Shown: positions 35,855-43,777 of the stretch, piece after piece
How positions within the stretch are numbered: the stretch's first letter is position 1
How the letters are laid out: each line of letters opens with the position of its first letter
Assembly: GCA_963820035.1 (NCBI GenBank)
Contig: CAWFYK010000001.1
Span: forward strand, 310,001 to 374,000
DNA: 64,000 bases
Reading direction: 5' to 3'
Origin: JAWWPG01 sp963820035
GTDB taxonomy: Bacteria; Actinomycetota; Actinomycetes; Propionibacteriales; Nocardioidaceae
Translations under genes and position numbers: made by a program
Notes under the pieces: model-generated
The model's database searches: none
What the model was told of the DNA's origin: nothing
What the model saw: the letters and a program-made list of their open reading frames with translations, nothing else

Positions 35855-36676
35855 GTGCCGAAGCCGCCGTCGCGAGTGTCGACGCTGCCGCTTCTGGTCA
35901 AGGCGTGCCACCCGGAGCCGACCGCCGCGGTGACGACGCTCACCGCCCTCCTCGCCGTCGACGCGAGGCTGTCTCTCGGGACAGGGATCCTCGTCACGTC
36001 CGCGGTGTTCACCGGCCAGCTGACGATCGGCTGGTCGAACGACCTCTTGGACGCCCGGCGCGACCGGACCGTGCACCGCGCCGACAAGCCGTTGGCCACC
36101 GGGGCGCTTGCCGAGTCGACAGTTCGCATCGCACTCGGGCTCGCGGTCGTGGCGTGTGTCGTCCTGTCACTGCTGTGCGGCCTGCGTTCCGGGCTGACGC
36201 ACCTCGTGTTAGGGGTGGGGTCCGGCTGGGCCTATAACCTCGGGATCAAGCGCACTGTGTGGTCCTGGGTCCCTTATGCCCTTGCGTTCGGCTCCCTTCC
36301 GGCGGTGGTGTTCCTGGCGGACGACCCGCCCCGGCTCCCGCCGATCTGGCTGATGACCGCCGGCGCGCTGCTCGGGATCGGCGCGCATGTGGTCAACGTG
36401 CTGCCAGACATCGTGGACGACACGGCCACCGGGGTGCGTGGTCTCCCGCACCGACTGGGCAAGCGGAAGGCTCAGTTGGTAGCCACGTGCATCCTGGTCG
36501 CTGCGTCCGCTGTCGTCGTCCTCGGCCCGGGCACGGCTCCGCCCGCGTGGGCCTGGCTCGCGCTTGTCGTGACCGTCGCGCTGGCGTGTGTCGGGCTGCG
36601 ATGGATGGGCAAGGTGGCCTTCCGTGCGACGATCGCCATCGCGGCGATCGACGTGGTGTTGATCATCGCGAGATGA
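35855..36676 (+). CDS. UbiA-family prenyltransferase
   Basis: 273 residues, about eight membrane segments. The first Asp-rich motif is SNDLLDARRDRTVHRADKPL and the second NVLPDIVDDTATGVRGLPHR, both needed for Mg-diphosphate binding. It would attach an isoprenoid chain to an aromatic acceptor, here plausibly the product of the divergent T3PKS (inference). The start GTG at 35855 fits the leaderless pattern; the longer frame to 35204 runs antisense through the T3PKS. Confidence 0.9.
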   Translation: MPKPPSRVSTLPLLVKACHPEPTAAVTTLTALLAVDARLSLGTGILVTSAVFTGQLTIGWSNDLLDARRDRTVHRADKPLATGALAESTVRIALGLAVVACVVLSLLCGLRSGLTHLVLGVGSGWAYNLGIKRTVWSWVPYALAFGSLPAVVFLADDPPRLPPIWLMTAGALLGIGAHVVNVLPDIVDDTATGVRGLPHRLGKRKAQLVATCILVAASAVVVLGPGTAPPAWAWLALVVTVALACVGLRWMGKVAFRATIAIAAIDVVLIIAR

Positions 36677-36720
36677 CGGCCCGCCGTACGACCTCCGACC
36701 CTTGAGACGGTGATGCATCC

Positions 36721-37878
36721 GTGACCGAGACCTGGGACCTCGTCGTGGTCGGTGCCGGTCCGGCGGGTACGACGGCCGCGCTGGGTGCCTTGAGTGAGCG
36801 GCCCGGACTACGGGTGCTGCTGCTGGATCGATCCGACTTCCCGCGCGACAAGGCATGCGGCGACGGCATCGCGCCGCACGTGCTCGACGTCCTCGAGCAG
36901 GTCGGCGTCACGGGCCTCTTCGACGACCAGGTGCCGGTGTCCACTCTCGAGCTGGCGCGGGGCGACCACAGCGTCGTCCGCGCGATGGCTCGGCCTGGCT
37001 GGGTGGTGCCGCGGCTCGTCCTCGACCACCGGCTGGTCCAGTCTGCGGTCGCGGCGGGCGCGGTGCTACGGCGGCACCGGATCGGGTCGGTGACCGTCGA
37101 GCCGGACGCCGTCGTGCTCGATGGTGAGATCCGGGGCCGGGTCGTTGTCGGTGCCGACGGTGCTTACTCGGTCATGCGGCAGGCGGTCGGGCTGGGCCCG
37201 GCGCGCCGGCGAGCCCTCGCCCTCCGGGGCTACGCGCCGACGAGGCCGGCGTGGGTGGGGCGACAGGTCATCGTCTTCAGCGAGACACGGCAGTCGTCGT
37301 ACGCCTGGTCCTTCGACCGGGGTGACGGGTTCGCCAATGTTGGGTACGGCGAGCTGCTGCACGCCGGCCGGCCCGCCCACGGCCGTGCCGACCTGATGGG
37401 CCGGCTCGCGGAGCTGCTGCCGGGGGCGATGGAGGACGGCACGGCGTGGCGCGGGCACCACCTTCCCCTGTCGTCGTGGCGGCATCGACAACCGGACGGA
37501 CGCGTGCTGCTGGCCGGCGACGCAGCCGGCCTGATCAACCCGATGACCGGCGAGGGCATCTACTACGCGGTGGCCACCGGGGTCGTCGCGGGCCGGTCGG
37601 CTGTGCAGGCGCTCGATGGTGGAAACGGCCAGGGGGCCGGTGCGGCCTGCCGGGTCGCCGTACGCTCCCTGCTCGGGCGACATCTCGTGCACACCTCCGT
37701 CGCGTCTCGGCTCGTGGGGCTGCCAGCGGTCGTGAACGCGGGGATCGGCGCGGCGGCACGCAACCAGGCAGTCTTCGACGACCTGGTCGAGATCGGGCTC
37801 GGTCGGGGGCGGATCACCGGGCGACTCCTGGGTGGCCTGGTCGCCTCGGGTCGAGATGACCTGCGGTTTCGTCGATAA
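36721..37878 (+). CDS. Geranylgeranyl reductase-family flavoprotein
   Basis: 385 residues. FAD motif LVVVGAGPAGTTAALGAL, then the family signature LLDRSDFPRDKACGDGIAPH and a late GRVLLAGDAAGLINPMTGEG. Such enzymes reduce isoprenoid double bonds, for example of quinone side chains. It follows the UbiA gene by 44 bp, suggesting prenylation then side-chain saturation in one pathway. A family B array follows 54 bp after its stop. Confidence 0.88.
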   Translation: MTETWDLVVVGAGPAGTTAALGALSERPGLRVLLLDRSDFPRDKACGDGIAPHVLDVLEQVGVTGLFDDQVPVSTLELARGDHSVVRAMARPGWVVPRLVLDHRLVQSAVAAGAVLRRHRIGSVTVEPDAVVLDGEIRGRVVVGADGAYSVMRQAVGLGPARRRALALRGYAPTRPAWVGRQVIVFSETRQSSYAWSFDRGDGFANVGYGELLHAGRPAHGRADLMGRLAELLPGAMEDGTAWRGHHLPLSSWRHRQPDGRVLLAGDAAGLINPMTGEGIYYAVATGVVAGRSAVQALDGGNGQGAGAACRVAVRSLLGRHLVHTSVASRLVGLPAVVNAGIGAAARNQAVFDDLVEIGLGRGRITGRLLGGLVASGRDDLRFRR

Positions 37879-37932
37879 CTCCTGGGAAGTCGGTTGAACC
37901 GTCACCCACTCCGGGCGGTAGGGGCGCCCGCT

Positions 37933-38032
37933 CGACGATCCGAGACTTTCGGTACGACGATCCGAGACTTTCGGTACGACGATCCGAGACTTTCGGTACG
38001 ACGATCCGAGACTTTCGGTACGACGATCCGAG
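37933..38032 (+). repeat. Family B 22-bp tandem array, copy 2
   Basis: Four perfect 22-bp units at 37933, 37955, 37977 and 37999 plus a 12-base partial. Core CGACGATCCGAGACTTTCGG. Sense orientation, 54 bp after the reductase stop. Confidence 0.97.
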
Positions 38033-38096
38033 CTCACAGGTCCTGATGGCGGCGGCGCGACTGCTCGGCGGCTCTCGCGACGTTGCTGTCCTCGCG

Positions 38097-38128
38097 GCGC
38101 CTCACGCGGGGCTGCCCGCGTGAGGCGC
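38097..38128 (-). terminator. Terminator hairpin between convergent genes
   Basis: GCGCCTCACGCGGG, loop GCTG, CCCGCGTGAGGCGC: a perfect 14-bp stem, 27 bp downstream of the minus-strand membrane-protein stop. No T tract. It could also stop transcripts coming through the family B array. Confidence 0.75.
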
Positions 38129-38154
38129 TAACCCTGCTGAGCCCGCTGGCGCAG

Positions 38155-38724
38155 TCAGGCAGGATCCTGTCTGCGGCGACGGTAGGCCCAGGTCAACGCG
38201 AGGAGGGCCGGGCCCCAGAGATTCAACGGCGCATAGCAAACGGTGAAGACAGCCGCCCAGAACGGGCTGGCCATGGCGCCCGGCTGACCAGTTGTCCAGA
38301 CCTCCCAGAAACCCACCGTCCAGACCAGAATCAGCGCCACAGAACCCGCTGTGGCGGGAACGATGGCGGCCCTCGGTCGCACGGGACGGCCACCGATGAA
38401 CGGCAACCACGCCGGAACCACCTCCCCCCATGGGCGGACCAGTCCGAAGGCGGTCAGCGCGACAGCCTCTGACAGGAGACTGATGACGGCGACGTAGACC
38501 GCGGGCCAGCCCCGAAGGATCGAAAGATCTCCCGAGCTGTCCAACATGCCCATGGAGAAACCGAACGCCACTGCCCAGCGCCACAGACTGGAGGGCAGGA
38601 CCAGCAACGGAATGATGTGCGCCAGACGCTCGGCCCATCGCGGCACTGGCCGCTGCGCCAGTGGTTCGACACCCGGAGTGTCCTCGGACAGGACTTCAGC
38701 ATGTGTGGACTCGATGATCGTCAT
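38155..38724 (-). CDS. Membrane protein of unknown function
   Basis: 189 residues with about five hydrophobic segments (IIPLLVLPSSLWRWAVAFGF; AVYVAVISLLSEAVALTAFG; AAIVPATAGSVALILVWTVG; FWAAVFTVCYAPLNLWGPAL) after a polar 30-residue N-terminus. No enzyme motif. Family not recognised. Confidence 0.75.
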   Translation of the reverse strand: MTIIESTHAEVLSEDTPGVEPLAQRPVPRWAERLAHIIPLLVLPSSLWRWAVAFGFSMGMLDSSGDLSILRGWPAVYVAVISLLSEAVALTAFGLVRPWGEVVPAWLPFIGGRPVRPRAAIVPATAGSVALILVWTVGFWEVWTTGQPGAMASPFWAAVFTVCYAPLNLWGPALLALTWAYRRRRQDPA

Positions 38725-38912
38725 GCATCCACTGTCGCCACACCTCGACCGCGGGCCATCCCCCCTCGGAGTGAATTGCCTCCCTCCATGGAGGGTGTCC
38801 GCAGCATGCGCCGCGAGGCTGGGCTGGTGAAGGCTCGGGCATCGGTATCGGGGCGTCGCGCGTCCTACCTAGGGTCTCGGATCGTCCGACGGCAGGTCTC
38901 CGAAGATCGGGG

Positions 38913-39788
38913 TCAGGCGGGGGACTGGCGCAGCTGAGACGTCCGCCGCTCGGCAGCGGTGGGGCTGGCCGGGGCGGAGTCAGGGGGGGTGGGAGCTGTG
39001 TGGTTGGCCACCCCCGCCAACGACGCACAGATCTGATGGACGATACGGCGGCTGATCGGCAGTGACAGGTGGCCGACTCCCCGGACGAGGACGTTCTCGA
39101 CAGTGAGGTCGGGATGCTCCAGCCGGGCGTGATGGGCCGGGATGATGAGCTGGTCGACATCGCTGTGGAACACCAGGAAACGGGTCGAACACCCGGGCGC
39201 CGGCTGCGAGAGCTCGGCCATCACGTCGCTGTTGGGGAGGAGCTGACGCACCACGGGCAGCGGCACCAGCCAGGCCGCCACGGTGCCGTGGTGTGGCGTG
39301 CCGAGCGTGACGACGGTCTCGACGCGGTCATGGCCGCCGGTCTGGGCGTAGTAGCGGGCGATCAGGCCGCCGAGGCTGTGCCCGACGATGTGCACCTTGT
39401 CGGCGCCGGTCTGCTCGCAGAGGTCGTCGACGAACTCCCCGAGCGCGGCGGCCGTCTGACGTATGTCGCCGGTGTGCGGGCCGTAGGAGAACGTCCGGAT
39501 GCAGCCGAACCCGCGGCGGCGCAGCCCTCGGCGCAGCAGGGCGAAGATCGTTCGGTTGTCGACGATGCCGTGGACCAGCACGATCGGGGTCGCCGCTGCC
39601 GCCACGTCGGAGGCCAGCAGGCTCCGTTGCGCGAGCGACAGATGGTCGATGCCGAAGACCCGCGGGTCCACGTCGTCGCCGGCGTCGCGCAACAGCCCGA
39701 GGGGGTACGTCGCCGCGTGCGCTGCGACCCAGCCGACCTCGACGGCGACTGCGGAGACGGCTCGGAGGGCCGGTCCCAGCGGACCCAA
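38913..39788 (-). CDS. Lipase/esterase, alpha/beta hydrolase
   Basis: 291 residues. The oxyanion region is PIVLVHGIVDNRTIFALL, the nucleophile elbow GHSLGGLIARYYAQTGG, and a late His is in VRGVGHLSLPIS. This matches extracellular-type triacylglycerol lipases and PGAP1-like esterases. The start is a TTG supported by GAGAGGTGG upstream. No clear signal peptide. Confidence 0.82.
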   Translation of the reverse strand: MGPLGPALRAVSAVAVEVGWVAAHAATYPLGLLRDAGDDVDPRVFGIDHLSLAQRSLLASDVAAAATPIVLVHGIVDNRTIFALLRRGLRRRGFGCIRTFSYGPHTGDIRQTAAALGEFVDDLCEQTGADKVHIVGHSLGGLIARYYAQTGGHDRVETVVTLGTPHHGTVAAWLVPLPVVRQLLPNSDVMAELSQPAPGCSTRFLVFHSDVDQLIIPAHHARLEHPDLTVENVLVRGVGHLSLPISRRIVHQICASLAGVANHTAPTPPDSAPASPTAAERRTSQLRQSPA

Positions 39789-39977
39789 CGGTCTGCACCA
39801 CCTCTCGGCTCGTCATGCGAAGGCGTCATGTCTCACCCCCCGACGGATCTTTGATGCTAACGGGAGATGACCCGACTCGCTCGGAGTACTCGCTCATTCG
39901 TTAGTCTGCGAACGTCGGATGTCGTGTGGGAGGACCCGCGACGTCCCGGACCGACAGACGTGAGGCGGTGAGCGACG

Positions 39978-40376
39978 ATGGCTCCGATTCGCATCGTGGT
40001 GGCCAAGCCAGGGCTCGACGGACATGACCGTGGCGCCAAGGTGATTGCCCGGGCGCTCCGAGACGCCGGGATGGAGGTCATCTACACCGGGCTGCACCAG
40101 ACGCCCGACCAGATCGTGGACACCGCCATCCAGGAGGACGCCGACATCGTGGGCCTCTCGGTGCTGTCGGGTGCGCACATGACGCTCTTCAAGAAGGTCC
40201 TGGAGCTCCTGGAGGAACGGGACGCCCGCGACATCCTCGTCTTCGGCGGCGGCATCATCCCCGAGAGCGACATCCCGCTGCTGGAGCAGGCCGGGGTCGC
40301 CAAGATCTTCACCCCGGGTGCCAAGACCCAGGACGTCGTCGACTGGGTCAACGCGGCGATGGCTCCGCAGACCTGA
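39978..40376 (+). CDS. Stand-alone cobalamin-binding domain (acyl-CoA mutase small-subunit type)
   Basis: 132 residues. The base-off B12 motif DGHDRG (D-x-H-x-x-G) is in VAKPGLDGHDRGAKVIARAL; GLSVLSGAHM and FGGGIIPESD complete the site. The length matches the small subunit of isobutyryl-CoA-type mutases rather than full methylmalonyl-CoA mutase. No large subunit is adjacent, so it must pair with a partner elsewhere. GTGAGGCGGTGAG precedes the ATG. Confidence 0.88.
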   Translation: MAPIRIVVAKPGLDGHDRGAKVIARALRDAGMEVIYTGLHQTPDQIVDTAIQEDADIVGLSVLSGAHMTLFKKVLELLEERDARDILVFGGGIIPESDIPLLEQAGVAKIFTPGAKTQDVVDWVNAAMAPQT

Positions 40377-40428
40377 CAGCCAGCCGGTCACGCTCGCCGG
40401 TCGGCTGGGTCTGCTGGGTCGGGCGGGT

Positions 40429-41331
40429 TCAGGGTGTCGGCACCTCATGGGCCCGGACGAACTCGGCGATCAACCGAGCCACCTCCTCCGGGCGGCTCTG
40501 CTGGACCCAATGACCGGCATCCAGGTCGTGCCGAGTGAGGTCCGAGCAGTACTGCGGCAGGTCCTCGAAGACGGCCGGCGTGATGTAGCGGTCCCGCAGC
40601 GCCACGATGAGCTGGATCGGGATGTCGGTGTGCAAGGAGTGCCGCCCGCGGGAACCGTGACGCAGGTTCACCCGATAGAGACCGAGCCCGTTGACGGCAT
40701 CCTGCATGACCGTCGGTGCCGCGTGCCGTAGTCCGAGGAAGCGCCGCGCCGACTCCGGGGTGCGCAGCATCCGGCGCAGGGCCGCCTCCGGCAGGCGAGG
40801 AACCTGGAAGGCTGTCAGGTACCACGAGTGGGCCAGCTGGCGCACCAGCGCTCGACGCCGGTGCCAGTCACCGTGTCGCGAGCGGCGTGCCCAGACGCCG
40901 AAGTGGCCCAGGCTCGGCCCGCTGATCGTCGTGTACGACGCGATCCGGTCGCGCAGCCGCTCATCGGTACGGGCCAGCAGCACCGACTCCCACGTGTGCA
41001 CCGAGCCCCAGTCGTGCCCGACGAGATGCACGGCTCGGTCAGGGGAGACTGCGTCGATGACGGCCACCAGGTCGCTCACCAGATGGGAGACGTGGTAGCC
41101 GTCCGTCGATGCCGGGGCGGTCGACTCGCCCGCCCCACGGACGTCGTAGGCAACACATCGGAAGCCACCTGACAGCCGCGCGATGACGCTCAGCCAGACT
41201 GCGTGCGTGTCGGGGTAGCCGTGCACGAAGACCACCACAGGGCCTCCGTCGCCGGCCTCGAGCACGTTGAGCGTGACGCCGTCGCCCGCGCAGGAACGTC
41301 GGGTCCCCCCGAAGTGCCGCTCCTCGTCCAT
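40429..41331 (-). CDS. Alpha/beta hydrolase, epoxide hydrolase-like
   Basis: 300 residues. Oxyanion motif VVFVHGYPDTHAVW, nucleophile Asp in LVGHDWGSVHTW, a cap domain, and a late catalytic His in DAGHWVQQSRPEEV. GHDWG with Asp points to an epoxide hydrolase or haloalkane-dehalogenase-like fold. AAGGAGGG about eight bases before the ATG sets the start. Substrate unknown. Confidence 0.87.
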   Translation of the reverse strand: MDEERHFGGTRRSCAGDGVTLNVLEAGDGGPVVVFVHGYPDTHAVWLSVIARLSGGFRCVAYDVRGAGESTAPASTDGYHVSHLVSDLVAVIDAVSPDRAVHLVGHDWGSVHTWESVLLARTDERLRDRIASYTTISGPSLGHFGVWARRSRHGDWHRRRALVRQLAHSWYLTAFQVPRLPEAALRRMLRTPESARRFLGLRHAAPTVMQDAVNGLGLYRVNLRHGSRGRHSLHTDIPIQLIVALRDRYITPAVFEDLPQYCSDLTRHDLDAGHWVQQSRPEEVARLIAEFVRAHEVPTP

Positions 41332-41435
41332 CTCGCATCCCTCCTTGCCGGCTCACCCCGAGTCTCGCAGACGCCGCAGCAGCGTTAGGCTCCCGAGTGT
41401 CCTGTCCCGCCGACCAGCAGAAGGACGGCAACATC

Positions 41436-42599
41436 GTGGATCTGATGGAATACCAGTCGAAGGAGCTCTTCGCCAAGCATGACGTGCCGGTCACCCTCGG
41501 CGTAGTGGCCGAGACCGTGGAGGAGGCGCGCGCGGGAGCCGAGTCGCTCGGCGGTGCCGTCGTGGTGAAAGCTCAGGTGAAGGCCGGCGGGCGTGGCAAG
41601 GCGGGCGGGGTCAAACTGGCCAAGACGCCAGCCGAGGCAGCGGACCGCGCCTCGGACATCCTCGGCATGACCATCAAGGGTCTCACCGTCAACCGGGTCC
41701 TGGTCGCGCCCGCGGCCGACATCAAGGAGGAGTACTACTTCTCCTTCCTGCTGGACCGCTCCAACCGCTCGTATCTGTGCATCGCGAGTGTCGAGGGTGG
41801 CGTCGAGATCGAGGAGGTCGCGAGGACCAACCCCGACGCGGTGAAGCAGATCCCGATCGACCCTGGCACCGGCGTCGACGATGCCAAGGCCCGCGAGATC
41901 GTCGCGACGGCGGGGTTCCCTGCGGACCTGACCGACCAGGCGGTCCTCCTGGTCACCCGGCTGTGGAAGGTCTTCACCGAGGAGGACGCCACGCTCGTCG
42001 AGATCAACCCGCTCGCCCGGCTGGGTGACGGCACCTTGGAGGCGCTGGACGGCAAGGTGACACTCGACGACAACGCGGAGTTCCGGCACCCGGAGCACGC
42101 CAGCTTCGAGGACAAGGCGACCACCGACCCGCTCGAGGCGCTGGCCAAGGAGAAGGGTCTCAACTACGTCAAGCTCGACGGCGAGGTCGGCATCATCGGC
42201 AACGGCGCGGGACTCGTGATGTCGACGCTCGACGTGGTGGCCTACGCCGGCGAGGCGCACCAAGGGGTCAAACCCGCGAACTTCCTCGACATCGGCGGCG
42301 GAGCCTCGGCACAGGTGATGGCCGACGGCCTTCACGTGATCCTCAGCGACCAGCAGGTCAAGGCCGTCTTCGTCAACGTCTTCGGAGGCATCACGTCGTG
42401 CGACCAAGTGGCCCACGGCATCGTCGGGGCCCTCCAGCTGCTCGGCGCGGAGGAGACCAAGCCGCTCGTCGTACGGCTCGACGGCAACAACGTCGACGAG
42501 GGTCGACGCATCCTGATCGAGGCAGCCCATCCGCTCGTGACGCTGGTCGACACGATGGATGGCGCCGCAGACCGCGCCGCCGAGCTGGCGAGCAAGTGA
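41436..42599 (+). CDS. sucC: Succinyl-CoA synthetase beta subunit
   Basis: 387 residues. ATP-grasp domain at the N-terminus (DLMEYQSKELFAKHDVPVTL; VVVKAQVKAGGRGKAGGVKL) and CoA-ligase domain at the C-terminus (FVNVFGGITSCDQVAHGIVG). Start GTG at 41436, after AAGGA, gives the normal VDLMEYQ beginning. With sucD it makes the TCA-cycle enzyme. Confidence 0.97.
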   Translation: MDLMEYQSKELFAKHDVPVTLGVVAETVEEARAGAESLGGAVVVKAQVKAGGRGKAGGVKLAKTPAEAADRASDILGMTIKGLTVNRVLVAPAADIKEEYYFSFLLDRSNRSYLCIASVEGGVEIEEVARTNPDAVKQIPIDPGTGVDDAKAREIVATAGFPADLTDQAVLLVTRLWKVFTEEDATLVEINPLARLGDGTLEALDGKVTLDDNAEFRHPEHASFEDKATTDPLEALAKEKGLNYVKLDGEVGIIGNGAGLVMSTLDVVAYAGEAHQGVKPANFLDIGGGASAQVMADGLHVILSDQQVKAVFVNVFGGITSCDQVAHGIVGALQLLGAEETKPLVVRLDGNNVDEGRRILIEAAHPLVTLVDTMDGAADRAAELASK

Positions 42600-42609
42600 G
42601 GACCTGACC

Positions 42610-43497
42610 ATGTCGATCTTCCTGAACTCCGACTCCCGGGTCATCGTCCAAGGCATCACGGGTGGCGAAGGCACCAAGCACACCGCGCTGATGTTGAAGG
42701 CGGGCACGACGGTCGTCGGCGGCGTCAACGCTCGCAAGGCGGGTACGACGGTCACCCACGGCGACCTCGAGCTTCCTGTCTTCGGCACCGTCGCGGAGGC
42801 GATGGAGAAGACCGGGGCAAACGTCTCCGTCGTCTTCGTACCGGCCGCCTTCACCAAGGCCGCCATGACCGAGGCGGTCGACGCCGGGATCCCGTTGCTG
42901 GTGGTCATCACCGAAGGGGTGCCGGTGCAGGACTCGGCCGAGGTCTGGGCCGACGTGCAGGCGAAGGGCAACCGCACCAGGATCATCGGGCCCAACTGTC
43001 CCGGCGTGATCACTCCCGGCGTCGCGTTGGCCGGGATCACCCCCGCCACCATCAGCGGCACGGGACCGATCGGGCTGGTCTCGAAGTCCGGCACTCTGAC
43101 CTACCAGATGATGTTCGAGCTACGCGAGATCGGCTTCTCGACCGCCGTCGGGATCGGTGGTGACCCGGTCATCGGCACCACCCACATCGACTGCCTGAAG
43201 GCGTTCGAGGACGACCCCGAGACCGAGGCGATCGTGATGATCGGGGAGATCGGCGGCGACGCGGAGGAGCGGGCCGCGGCCTACATCAAGGACCACATCA
43301 CCAAGCCCGTCGTCGGCTACGTCGCCGGCTTCACGGCGCCGGAGGGCAAGACGATGGGCCACGCAGGCGCCATCGTGTCGGGATCGTCCGGGACGGCCGC
43401 GGCCAAGCAGGAGGCGCTCGAGGCCGCCGGTGTGCGAGTCGGGAAGACCCCGTCTGCGACGGCCCAGCTGATCCGGGACCTGCTGAAGAGCGGCTGA
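42610..43497 (+). CDS. sucD: Succinyl-CoA synthetase alpha subunit
   Basis: 295 residues. CoA-binding N-terminal domain (VIVQGITGGEGTKHTALML) and the phosphorylated active-site His in KTMGHAGAIVSGSSG. Start ATG at 42610, ten bases after the sucC stop. Followed by 280 bp without a convincing gene before the convergent sigma-like gene. Confidence 0.97.
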   Translation: MSIFLNSDSRVIVQGITGGEGTKHTALMLKAGTTVVGGVNARKAGTTVTHGDLELPVFGTVAEAMEKTGANVSVVFVPAAFTKAAMTEAVDAGIPLLVVITEGVPVQDSAEVWADVQAKGNRTRIIGPNCPGVITPGVALAGITPATISGTGPIGLVSKSGTLTYQMMFELREIGFSTAVGIGGDPVIGTTHIDCLKAFEDDPETEAIVMIGEIGGDAEERAAAYIKDHITKPVVGYVAGFTAPEGKTMGHAGAIVSGSSGTAAAKQEALEAAGVRVGKTPSATAQLIRDLLKSG

Positions 43498-43777
43498 CCG
43501 CCGATCGGGCATGGGAAAGGCCCGCCGACCCGGGCTCGACCGTTGACAGCGCCAGCCAGCCTTAACGGGAGAGAGCCGTGGACCGGCGGGCGCGGACGTC
43601 TCTGGTGGGGCCTTCACCTGGGATAACCGCCCTTGTCGACGGCTTCTTTTCGCCGTGATGTGGTTCGGCTGGGGCCAGGCCGAGGCCCGTCATGGCTGGT
43701 GGTCCCGCTGGTGGTGGGCGTGGCGCTCGGAGTGCTCACGCTCGTGTTGGGCGTGGTCATGACAGCACCCCGATCCG

